Shown here: positions 34,527-45,191 of the stretch, piece by piece
Layout of the letters: each line of letters starts with the position of its first letter
Numbering within the stretch: position 1 is the first letter of the stretch
NCBI GenBank assembly: GCA_949317995.1
Contig: OX439041.1
Coordinates: 46,175,269-46,239,268 of the forward strand
Reading direction: 5' to 3'
DNA length: 64,000 nt
Source: Acholoe squamosa
Lineage: Eukaryota; Annelida; Polychaeta; Phyllodocida; Polynoidae
Position numbers and translations under genes: made by a program
The notes under the pieces: generated by a model
What the model saw: only the letters and a program-made list of their open reading frames with translations
The model's database searches: none
Told to the model about the DNA's origin: nothing

Positions 34527-36819
34527 ATGTCGGGCCGAGGAGGAAACAGACGCCGCGGGAGGGGATCTAAGGCCTTTAACCCCCCGAGAACAAAGAAACA
34601 GGCCGAAGAAGAGGTGATAGAGCAAGAGGAAGTCACCAAGGAACCTGTGAGACGCAAAACAGTGAGAGGAAAACCCCAATTACCCGCTGTCACCGACGAA
34701 GAGATCGACGCTGCACGCCTGGCAATGGCCAAGAAAGGTAGTACCGGTACTAAAGGTAAAAAGAAGGGTGCCACTACTGAGGTAGTTGTAGTACAGGAGG
34801 ACATAGACATTGACATTGTCGGCTCTGATAGTGGACAGGACCAGACACAAGATGAACTATCTACTCCTAAGTCAAACAATAATCTGGGGGGGGGGACAAA
34901 AGAGGGTCATCTGGCCCAATTCCCCGACTGCTGAAAAAAATGGGTACGAAGCGGAACCTCATGCCTGATTTGGATAAGGGGGAGGGTCAAGACAGTCCTG
35001 CACGATCACCTAGATCTCCCACCCCCCCTCTTCCTAAGAAATCTCGAAACGATAGAGAATCGTCTACTAGTTCATGTTCTGCTGGGCCCAAGGCATGGAA
35101 GACCGCTCCATACACCCTTTCTGTGAGGAGTGGGCAGCAGGTAGAGGACGACGATGACGAAGAAGAGGGAGAAGGGCAACAGGAAGAGGAAAATCAGGAA
35201 TCTACCCCGTCCAAGATGGTCACCCCCCCAAAAAAAACTCCCAAAAAAACTATCGGTCAGCTGCAGGAACAAATCCAGGAAGTGGGAGGCAGTACTTCAA
35301 AGATGTAAAAGTGTTTGAACGATTGTGTGAGCTGTGGGAACAAAACACCCACCTATATGACAAGAGTCATTCCTTATATAAGGACCCTACAGCAAAGTGG
35401 ACTACTTTAGGTGTCATCGGCGATGAACTGGACATCCCAGGTAAAAAATCATTTTTCATGTCTTAATAACTTTTCTTAGTTTAAAAAATAAATTATTTCT
35501 CACAACAGTTTGTCAATTTATTAATTATTTCTAATAATTTTGTTAATTCTAAGAGAGGTCATGGTTTCTTTTGTCAAATAATATATCTGCCTTCTTTTTT
35601 TTCCAGCTTTCTTCATCAACATGCGGATGACTTCCTTACGTTCAGATTATCAGAAAATCGTGTCGGGGAAAGTTAAATCTGGGGCGTCTGGAGAGGAGGG
35701 TAAACTGCCGTATATGAAGGCTCTGATAAAGAGATTGTGTGGCTTCTTACATCCTTGGTGCAAGAAGATGGAGAGCGACACCAACTATCCAAAGAAGATA
35801 AAGGTAAAAAATTAATTCTTCTCTTGTAATATGTCAGTATATTAATTATAAAAGCAGAGAAATATTGCCCTAAATCCTCTCTATATATTAAGAAGCCGCC
35901 TAGATACACATGTGACCTACATTTTCATCTACGATTTTTTATAAAGAGTCTCCATGGTAACAGGAACATGATTTCTTACTTAGGTGTCTTACACCTTGAT
36001 ATATATAGGTTTGTTTTACTTCTTCACTTGCAGAAGGAGAAGTCACCTGAACCCCAAGAGGAACTGGCCCAGGAAATGGAGGAAGATCAGGACGACAAGC
36101 AGGACGATGAACAGGGAGACAAGGACGAGGACAATGATCAGGACGATGTTCAAGACGACAAGAAGGACCTAGACTACAATCCAGATGGGGAGTCTTCTGA
36201 CGACGAAGACAGTGATATCGCCACTAGGACCCGTTTCTCTCTTCTCAGGAAAGGCACTTCTGACTCTGCAGGTTCAGCACGATCAGATGGAACCCCCGGC
36301 AAAAGGAAGTGGAAATCTGATCAGACTCCTGCCAGAGAACCCAAGGGGACTGGGGCGGGGAAGTCTTCATCGGGTACTAAAAAGCCCCAGCCTTCTACCA
36401 GTGGAGAGAACAAAACCATCAACTATAACATTCCTAAAAAAAAAGACTCTGGTAAGAAGAACGAGGCAGCAGATCTGGCAAAGGCAGAGTACCTAGCCAA
36501 ACGGGAGCCCCAGCACCTCAAACCTGGCAGTAAGAAGGAAAAGAGTGTGGGAGAAATCTTACAGTCTAGAGAGAAATATTATGAATCTTATGGTGAATCC
36601 CTAAATAACCTGGTGCAGATAGTACAATGCAGATCTAAGGCAACCGATCAGCCTCCTCCCCCTCCCCCCCCGGTGAAGGAGGTGTCGGCCGATACTCAGT
36701 GGTGTAAAATGCTAGAATTGGAGATGGGTCAGATGACCCAAAAGATCAAAGACAAGTTCAAGGTGCATGTTTATCAAACCGCCATGATGGCGGTGAATGG
36801 CGAATGGGACGGCATGTAG
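34527..36819 (+). CDS. MADF-like putative DNA-binding protein of the Harbinger element (three exons, two frameshifts)
   Basis: The start ATG follows AACAAACAAA and opens MSGRGGNRRRGRGSKAF, a basic tail. Exon 1 runs to 35440 (donor CCAG|GTAAAA), exon 2 is 35607-35803 (acceptor TTTCCAG, donor AAG|GTAAAA) and exon 3 is 36034-36819 (acceptor CTTGCAG, stop TAG). Phases agree at both introns (1 and 0). The end of exon 1 plus exon 2 makes a MADF-like fold: VFERLCELWEQNTHLYDKSH, YKDPTAKW, MTSLRSDYQK, SGASGEEGK and a C-terminal LCGFLHP. Exon 3 is acidic, then Ser/Lys-rich, with a poly-Pro run and an amphipathic end. Exon 1 is out of frame twice: at a G10 run (34886-34895) and near 35285-35295, each needing a 1-base change. 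Either the copy is decayed or the homopolymer was misread. Family membership is inferred from pattern. Confidence 0.72.
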
Positions 36820-37904
36820 CTCTGCAGATAAGCCCCCATCATGTATACTTGCTCTAGCTTTAGCCTGAAGAAAGCATAATTTCTTGGTGCCCCTTGGTCA
36901 GAGACAAGAACTGTTGCCCACGTTGGCCGATGTGTTCATTATTTATCCTAGAATCTGTTTAGATTGTTGACAAGGTCATCAAGGATGTTTTACTGTCTGG
37001 TTATTAAAAGCCGTGATTTTAATTCCAGGTGACAGAAAAGAGACAGTGTGTTTGGATGCTACTGATAAAAGAATTATTTTTATTTACATGTTATATTTCA
37101 AAGTTGAGACATTTGTTCTCCTGTTGGACAACGATCTACCCCTGCCTTACTGACATGCTAGCATGTTAGGATCAAGAACTGTCTCTCAGGAATAAAAACT
37201 CATTATCCAGCACTATACAAGATATAACTTGTCAGATAAGGTTCACTAACTTGCTCTGTGCATGCAGGAAATTTTGTGGTATTTACATGGATGAGATACA
37301 AACAATCGCTCAGGATTTTCATTTCTTGTAGACATGCTGACATGATACATGTGAGGTGCTGTCGGTCACGATACACACTTGTGAGGATGAACATATCATA
37401 ACTACATGTATTTGTTCCAGTGACTCTGATCATATAAGATGTAGTCCTCAAATACGGGTCAATATACAAGCATTTCCACTGACATTTACAGAGGTCACAT
37501 GTGACTGACTGGATCTTTGTTCCTGTGCATAATAAGTATATATATTAAGATCTCACCAGCCGACATGACACATGTCAGACCAAAACTGTCGCTCAGGATT
37601 CACTTCACATGATAGTTTATGTACGATAATGTTGCGCCCGATTCACACAGGTTATATTATTCAATTTCTATGTACAAGCCGACTTCATGCATGTAACAGC
37701 ATGACACCTCAGACAGTGCTATATACATATTGTATCAGACAAAAGGCATGTGAAGCTAACAGTTCAAGTTCAGAGTTGTCAATAAAAAAAAAATAATTTG
37801 TTATAACATCTTGTGGTTCTGGTACATAAAAATATTCAATAATATGTTCTCTTGGTCATAGTACGTCCGACATTTCCTTTCAGAAGACACATGCTGTACA
37901 GGCT
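36820..37904. other. 3' UTRs/spacer between the convergent Harbinger genes
   Basis: An ATTAAA polyadenylation-like signal lies at 37003-37008 for the plus gene. Diverged iterations of CTGTCTCTCAGGA / TGTCGCTCAGGATT occur at about 37180, 37305 and 37585. No further coding sequence seen. Confidence 0.5.
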
Positions 37905-40024
37905 TCACTCACTGTCCTCGTCCGGGACATCATCTGGACCAGCCTCCCTGGCAGCTTCTCTCTCAAACAGATACCCATACCTTTTCCGCAGGTATCGGTC
38001 CTGCCATGGGACCCGGCCGGCTCTGGACGAAAACCATTCACACAGGCTATGGCGCATGGTCTTGGCATCCTGAGGCATGTTCCTAGGTGCCGCCGCCCTG
38101 TCTAGACCTTCCAGGCCCCCTTCCTCTCTCCACTCTCCTGGGTGAAGGTCGTGTTCCCTGTCTTCATAATCTACAGCCCCATGAGGTATATACTCAGAGG
38201 GGGATCAGGTGCATAGGAAATTGTGAAGGGCAAGGGAGGCCATGACTAGCATCTTCACTCCTTTGGGTTCCATGTCCTGTTGCCTCAGGAAGAGGCGAAA
38301 TCTGGTCACCCAGATGCCGAAGGAATTCTCAACACACCTACGACCCCTGGACATCCTGTAGTTGTATGCCACCTGTTTCATCCCTTGGTCCTTGACGGCG
38401 TAAGGCTTCATCAGATGGATAGATAGCCCGAAAGCATCGTCGCCGATCATGAAATAGGGCAAAAGGTCCCTCATTCCTTTGATCCCAGAGGCTGGAGGAA
38501 TCTGAAGGGGATTAGTGGGGTCACTCATATCTCTGTGCATGGGACCTTCCTCCCAGATCCTGGAATCTCCAGCCTTCCCCTCAGAGCCCACGTCCACGTA
38601 AAGGAACCTGTACTGAGCATCCACGACGGCCATCAGCACGATGCTGTAAAACTTCTTATAGTTGAAGAAAGTGGCCCCGCTCTTCTTTGGCTTCTTGATC
38701 CGTATGTGCTTACCATCTACAGATCCTATGCAGTGGGGCACCTGCCAGGAACTGGCATAGCCGTCGGCTATCTCAAGCCATTCCTCCGTCGTGCTAGGTA
38801 CCTGCATGAAAAATATTTAAAAAAAAATCTTAGATCTTTTCATCTTGGATGGGCAAGACAATATGTTTTTTTTTTATTGTAAAATGATAAGAACATGATA
38901 GAGACAAGCAGGAGCATAACCAAAAAGTTTCCTCCAGCTCTTTATATTATTACAAAGAAATAATTAATTTTTTTATTTACCTTCATGTACTCATCTCTCA
39001 ACACAGCCGTCAAAGCTATGCACGTGTCGCGGATAATAGGGTACACCGTAGACCCGCCCACCAGATGGCCATGGTGGAGTGTCTGGCTGCTGTCGCCTGC
39101 AAAAAAAAAAAAAGAAATTAGTGTTTTTGAAGCACATATTAAATTATATAAACATGACTTTTATTTTTTTTTCCGGCTTTAATAAAATTAAAAGGGAGAG
39201 GTTCATTTTAACCTTACCAACCTTGAATAAAACATGCTCTGTCTCAGATAATACACATATATCAAGTTACCTAAGGCAAGGTATCGGATGGTTATGTCCA
39301 ACCTCTCGTCTGGCTTCACCGAGGGCCTGAAGTTGGTGTCGCTCCGATAAATCAGTGGGGTGACCTTGGCGAGCAGCTCGTGGTACAAGTCGGGCCCCAT
39401 CCGCAAAGTATGCTTGAATTCAGTGTCCTCTCCCATCTGAAAAAAAGAGAAAAGGTAAATTAACAGAACAAGAGCCATTGTCCCCCCCCCCCTGCCATGC
39501 AGGGGCTGTCCATAAAGAAAAGGATAATAACCCGTCTACTGGACAGTTTATCACCGATTTGTGCTCAAGATAAATAACCATCTGGACCCCCCCCTCCTTC
39601 CCACTGTCTGCCTCCGACATGCCAGGTCCTGGACCCCACCCCTGCCATTTATGTAGGGCCTGTCCATAAATTGAGTAAGATGACCTGAACTGCTCTGTCA
39701 TGTTGTAAGTCACAAATTACATACATACATACATGCTGAACATAGATATATATATATATACAGAATTTATTTCCCCCCCCCCCCTACCGATTACCTTGTA
39801 TATATGGATGGGCCCTTATTATACAAGATACTTACAGCTATCAGATCACGATGGAGCTTGGTGAAGGTGTTCCTTTGCCTCTCATCTGTCCTGTCCTTCA
39901 GGTAGGGTGCAGCATGGTACCTGTGCTTCCTTTTCACCCCTTGGATAACATCGATGTCTCCCTCCTCTAGAGCTAAAATACCGATAGTGGCGTTCGCGAG
40001 CAGCACGATCTCCTCGACCTCCAT
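37905..40024 (-). CDS. PIF/Harbinger DDE transposase (four exons, one premature stop)
   Basis: Minus exons: 40024-39836 (63 codons; donor GCT|GTAAGT), 39436-39271 (acceptor TTTTCAG; donor TTAG|GTAACT), 39096-38981 (acceptor TTTGCAG; donor GAAG|GTAAAT) and 38801-37905 (acceptor CATGCAG). Phases match throughout. The frame gives 355 residues, then TGA at 38207-38205, then a further 99 in-frame codons to TGA at 37907-37905. DDE-type motifs: GSVDGKHIRI (D about 186), EGKAGDSRIW, MIGDDAFGLS (D about 278/279) and RRCVENSFG (E about 315). The tail beyond the stop still matches the family (WFSSRAGRVPWQ). ACC-TGA-TCC is one CpG transition from ACC-CGA-TCC, so this is a recent nonsense mutation or a read-through stop. 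Nuclear; cuts and inserts the element at TTA. Confidence 0.85.
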
Positions 40025-40053
40025 CTTGTTCTTGAAAGTAGGTCATCGCCGAT

Positions 40054-40059
40054 CACGTG
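40054..40059. promoter_or_regulatory. CACGTG box upstream of the transposase gene
   Basis: The palindrome GATCACGTGATC lies about 30 bp upstream of the transposase ATG (minus). Mirror placement to the box at 34482. Confidence 0.5.
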
Positions 40060-40069
40060 ATCAGTGGAA

Positions 40070-40321
40070 GAGCTGGCCTAGATATCGGCGACGACTGTCG
40101 GACACCTGTCGGAGACTGTATCCGACAGTATGCCAGTTTGGTGGAAGAGCAGAAATCGGGTAGGGGTTGGGTAACCGATTGTGGAACTTTGGACTGTCGG
40201 CCAGTTATCGGGCCGACTTTTTTGTCGGACCGACAACAGGCCGACGACCTAAAAAGAGCCAATCGGGCCTCTGTCGGCCCGACAAAAACCAGGAAAATCA
40301 TTGGCTTCAGTGGAATCCTGG
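40070..40321. promoter_or_regulatory. Right subterminal TCGG-motif array of the Harbinger element
   Basis: Repeated CTGTCGG, TTATCGGGCCGAC, TTGTCGGACCGACAA and TCGGCCCGAC motifs up to the right end, mirroring the left array. Many are short palindromes. Confidence 0.6.
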
Positions 40322-40324
40322 TTA

Positions 40325-40656
40325 TTGAGTGTGGCACGTTATCGGTTAGGCCTAAAAACGTTTGCAAGGGACCAATGAAAGAAAATAAAGATAAGAAGAA
40401 GAATTTTAAATAGAAACATTTTGTTTGTTTTGAGCCTCGATTCTAAATAATAATAAGCTGAAGTCTATCTTCGATTCCTCATTTTCAATGTTCCTTTGTT
40501 CTCTTGATGTACAAAGACAATACCGACAAGTCTGGGGTCTATTTCAGAACAACCAATTATTTGGGCCTTATTGTAGATTTAAATTATCACTGAATGTACA
40601 ATTTGTTAAAATCGTTGACATGGGTTATGGACTGGACTGTATACATGATCATATAG
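40325..40656. other. No recognisable feature; right flank of the Harbinger element
   Basis: AT-rich; nothing assigned. Confidence 0.4.
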
Positions 40657-40722
40657 GGATCAACACGGTAAAAGGTAAGCCTGCAAGGAGGTGCGTGGCC
40701 GTACCTTTTAGCGTGTTGATCC
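40657..40722. repeat. Hairpin palindrome, 21-bp arms
   Basis: GGATCAACACGGTAAAAGGT plus A pairs with TACCTTTTAGCGTGTTGATC plus C (20 of 21), around a GC-rich 24-base loop (AGCCTGCAAGG...). Confidence 0.88.
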
Positions 40723-40729
40723 ACAATTA

Positions 40730-42880
40730 TTATAGGCAATAATGCAAAACGTTGTGAGTGTTTGGCTATCTTCCAAATTCAGTGTAATTTTACTACTGCA
40801 TATATAATTTTTTTTTGTGCAACTTCAATGAGTATGATTGTCTCCATTTTCTATTGTTTAATTAATTGATTAAAGTAAATCTAAAGATTGGATTGTTTTT
40901 TGCTTTGCTGCTAACAAGAAATCATACGCCTATGTGAGAACTAGTTTTTTGTTGTGAACCTGACTTGTAAATTTAATGGATGACCTTGTACTATCTATTC
41001 ACCTTTTTCTTTAACAAAAATAAAAATAAATTGTGGTAGGCCTATTCGGTGATCGTTAACGTCATGCTTATCTTTTTGCAGTGAATCAACCAATAGGGTC
41101 GGCGCCAGTGTGCAATTAAGTATTAATGTATTAATTACCTATCCCTTACAGGGTTAATCACAAAGAGACTATTGTATTTCCTATACAACCGTAATAGCCA
41201 TATCTGGCACAATAAGGATTAGCATGCTTCCAATGGGTTACTTCATTTATTGGAAAGATGATTTCTGGATTTTGATAAATTATCACTATTACAGTCTTCC
41301 TATATAGGAAGTAATTTCGGATCCCAAATTCTGGAAAGCTAACATTATCTCCCCCCAATCAAGCCATGTCAGACCTAATTATCAACTAGTTCCATTGTTT
41401 TTTTTCTGTTCTAGCATCACGTCAGGCACTGATACTAGTTGAATTAATCTTTCTACTCGATTATATAACAGCAATATCCAGTAGAATCCGTGTTGAGATG
41501 CAATGAGATGGGGAGCACCTGTTATTCTAAATTATTCCGTTACCTAGTAAGGGTCTGGTGCTATTGTGGGACGAAATCGAGCATTCTATTTCAGGAAAGC
41601 TCTGTATAAATCAACAACGACTGGTTCTTAAGATATGCCACCCCTAAATTGAACCTTCTCTTTTATCCCAGCACTGCCTATACATAATAAATTCAAGACA
41701 GATCCGTATAATTGTACACAAGGTTTGCCATTAGCATGATGTACCTTTCTATCTTTATTGCCTGAGGCATACTCTTGATCCTCTGAGGCTATGTATATTT
41801 TGGGAGCTTTGCATGTATCATATCATGCTCATTCAACATTCATTGCATGGCATATATGATGGAATACCGAAAGTTCTCATGAAAGTCCCTTTCTAGAGTA
41901 GTATGATTAAAAGGGATACTGAGGATTTAGAAATATGCTTTAATCACTAGCTTAAAAATGTGATTGTTTACAGGCTAAGCTAAAAATGAAAAAAGAAGGA
42001 TGATACGCGCTCATTGCAATGAGGGAACTCATCATGTCAAATACTATATAGGCATACATATATACTGTGTGTACTTATGCCAAAAGGAGAAATGGCAAGC
42101 GGAAACTAGCTGCCATTCAGCTTCCTCTCATGTGCAGTGAGCAGTACAAACAAGCAAGATAGGTTACAGTCGGAAGCCTTCTAGACCCAAAGATCATCAA
42201 TAAAATCAATGCTATAATTGCTAATTGGAGGCCCTACTCCCTTATATTGTTAAAAAGACATTCTACATTTAGATTCAGGGGATTCCTGACTCAAGGTAAG
42301 TGGTATATATGGGTGTCTCAACAATAGTTAACAAAATAATTCCATAGATAATCACAAAAGCCTCATTTATACAGTATGATATTGATCATATATTTCACCT
42401 TGAATATCTTTTTATATTCAGGTTTGTAGGGGTACGGGGGTGGGAGGTAATGAGAGAGGTCGCATTTTACTTTTCTCCAGATTCATGCTTTGAGATTTGG
42501 TGACCATTTGAGACGCAATTTCCCCTCTTGGTATGGTCATGGATATAAGATGCATGGTATGGCACGCTATCAAAGTTTATTCATGAAATAACTACACATG
42601 TTTATCAAACAATGACGAATCAACGTATAGAAAAATGTCATAAAAATGAACTAAAGTGTTTTTGAAAGACTGGTGGAGTGTTCTTGGCTACCCTTACCCA
42701 TTGTAAAAGGGTACCATTGTGTCATAATAACTTCAACCATTATTATCAAAAAAGTTAAGCAATTTCAAAGCCATGCGTTCTTTGGACCTGATAGTCTTTT
42801 TGACTGAACGATCTAAAGAATATTAATGTGGGCCATCGAGGGAAAATGTGCCTCTGGGATGGAATTTTAGATCTGGTTCA
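40730..42880. other. No recognised gene or element
   Basis: AT-rich, unique-looking. Short open frames only. Nothing assigned. Confidence 0.4.
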
Positions 42881-42882
42881 GG

Positions 42883-42895
42883 CCACCAGGGGGCA
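42883..42895 (+). promoter_or_regulatory. CTCF-like motif
   Basis: CCACCAGGGGGCA, preceded by GG, matches the CTCF core consensus of bilaterian animals at every strong position. Single site, no functional evidence. Confidence 0.35.
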
Positions 42896-43149
42896 ATGTG
42901 TGGACAAAACACTCAGAAAAAATGATTATGATAAATTTTTCATGACCCCAGTGATGTTACTCAAAATACTCCATCTTTAATGCAAACATTCCATTTTTGA
43001 AATGCAAATGGAACGTTTTCAGTGGAAAATAGAATGGATTTCATGGGCTTCGAGCTTTTTATTTATCATTGAACTTTTTATGGGGAAATACGGATGGATG
43101 GACATGGACGGTCCATCCGTTGGCAGTGGATACGGCCCTTTAGATAATA

Positions 43150-43186
43150 GTTAAACAACTATTACTCACTCACTCACTCACTCACT
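43150..43186 (+). repeat. (ACTC)n microsatellite with GTTAAACAACTATT head
   Basis: Same head-plus-ACTC structure as at 33810-33847; possible 3' end of a truncated LINE or SINE. Confidence 0.6.
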
Positions 43187-43286
43187 ATATAACTATTAGG
43201 TTAGACATAGTTCACAGCTGGTCTGGCAGTAGGCAATTACGAACTAACCTAACTCTCAGTGATTAAGAAACTGATTGCAATTAACT

Positions 43287-43510
43287 TTCTCAGGAAACCC
43301 CTTCGGTTATCAATTTCAAAACCTTTAAGCCAATGCTTTTCTTTGTGAATCAATTTGGTCTTGGCCATGTATTTGATTATGGAAATGGGATATCAGATAG
43401 CTGCCACCAGGAAATGAGAACAGATTGAATACAACCTAATCCCTCATCGTCCAAATTTGGGAAAATTGCAACATCCACCAAGTTGAAATGATGATGTTAT
43501 TTTATTGGAA
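43287..43510 (+). repeat. Dispersed repeat copy (TTTCAAAACCTTTAAGCC family)
   Basis: Shares ATCAATTTCAAAACCTTTAAG, GCCATGTATTTGATTATGGA, AGCTGCCACCAGGAAA and GAAATGATGATGTTATTT blocks with 24530-24730, and the first block with 22785. Noncoding. Confidence 0.65.
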
Positions 43511-45190
43511 TATCTGCAGTTTTGAAATCGCATTTGCTTACAGCACATTCGATACCATACAGATGTTACTCTAATTATTATTTAAGACCATTGATTCTAG
43601 GCAATCCTTTGAGGATAGGCAATCCTTAATCAATTTAATTTTTGTGGCCTTGATTCAATCTTGGTTATCTGCAAACTAGTTCTAATCATGCTTTTCATTG
43701 TGGTAAAAAATGTGGATGCGAGGGCCCTCATGGGCATACTTTTCTTTACTCTGAGCGGTATTGAGAGAAAAAGGTTTTTGCAGAAGGTTAGTAAGATTAT
43801 TTACTATTTCACATAAAGAGAACAACAAAAACAAAACAAGAGTCAGCTCTGCCGTGCTATATCTAACTGCAGGATCTGGGAAAGGTGATATCAAAACAGC
43901 TGGCAAAGTGCCATGGTTGTGAGAGGTTCTTCAACGGTATCTGTTTCTAGTATCGTTAGATATTGCCTCTGCCATAGACGCATGGTGAAATTGTATGGAT
44001 TTCAGGTGACAGCAGGGTTTAAACTAATCTATTTATAGAAAGGAGCATGGTTGTTATTGTTATCGAGAAATATCCACTTTCCCATTAATATCAGAAATTA
44101 CAATCTATGTACTGTATGTTTAATTATATAGCCTAGACCAGTGCCTTTCTAATCAGAATTGCCAATGATAGCAATACTAGTACTACTCCCCCCACTATGA
44201 GCCCTCGTCATGCTGCATTCCACCCATGCCTAAAGGTACTGGAGAGGAATGCCTCCTCCAATATTGGATCTTCTTATCTACACAGTTCAGAGTGGTTGCT
44301 ACCTTTATTCAAAGATTATTCAGGATCAATGACATTCCTTACGTATAGCAACCATTGACAAGTACTTTTATTACTGTGGAACTAGCGCATGCGCTCTGCA
44401 CTCAGACAACAGAGACATTCCAGTCATATAATTGGTGTTCAGAAGTTGGCCTAGTGTCTTCAGACTATCCAATTCTGACAGTGAATACTCTGTATAAAAT
44501 ATAACAACTACGGAGTACAGCAAAGGATTCCTGAAACTTCGAATACTGCATATCAACTGCATGTAAATATACAACAGAAGGGCTGATGTAATTTCAGCAC
44601 TTTTAATCGTTTGTGCACGCCCTGCACACTCTGCTGTAATAATGTTATAACAGAGTAGGATCCATCGAAATTTACCTAATATACCTTTACCTTTATAGCA
44701 TTATAAATATTTATTAGACCAAACCTTTGACAGATCATTTGAGCAATCGGCATGATACAAAGAACTGATGGTTCTGCACATCCTTTGTCAATTGTGATCA
44801 ACAGATTAGTTTTCAAAGTTCGTAGGAGATTACCATGTACATTCAAACTGAGCATCCTATTTTAAACATTGATCCAGCCATCCTAAAATATATACTTAAG
44901 CACTGTTACCCGGGAAATAGAAGGGGAACAGATCGTCACATTCTGGAGCATTCTCATGATTTCAAATACGAAATACATAATGTTCTAAGGGTTTTACATC
45001 GGCCCATATCCCTATAGATATGTTGGAAGGCAATGGAGAGGCAATGTAGAAAGGTGCATGGCATGGTAGCTAGCCCATTTCTATGTTGACTGCCATGTTT
45101 GTACAATGTATATGCTCTTTACATATCAGGTATCATTCATTTTCACTCTCATTCTCAAACGCATTAATCTGGTTAAATCTGTTTAAAATG
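43511..45190. other. No recognised gene; may include LINE 5' sequence
   Basis: No ORF1-like frame was found upstream of the LINE at 45192, suggesting 5' truncation. Short open frames (43682-43906 minus, 44371-44574 minus, 44835-45017 plus) are unsupported. Confidence 0.4.
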
Positions 45191-45191
45191 A

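Larger units (their letters stand above)
34132..40321. mobile_element. PIF/Harbinger-type DNA transposon, near complete (6.2 kb)
   Basis: TTA lies outside both ends (34129-34131 and 40322-40324), the 3-bp duplication typical of PIF/Harbinger. The ends are imperfect inverted repeats sharing GATTCCACCGGAGCC (left) and GATTCCACTGAAGCC (right, read inward), a few bases in from each boundary. Inside are two convergent intron-containing genes: a MADF-like protein (34527-36819, plus) and a DDE transposase (40024-37905, minus). Both ends carry dense TCGG/CCGA motifs. The two-gene layout is standard for this superfamily, in which the second protein assists DNA binding and nuclear import of the transposase. 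Lesions are few: one nonsense codon in the transposase and two small frameshifts in the partner. Recently active by appearance. Confidence 0.88.

Noticed and set aside
34440-35272. Minus-strand open frames opposite the MADF-like gene
   Set aside because: Shadows of low-complexity coding sequence on plus; no features of their own.
37852-38882. Plus-strand open frames opposite the transposase
   Set aside because: Antisense shadows of the conserved minus-strand transposase exons.
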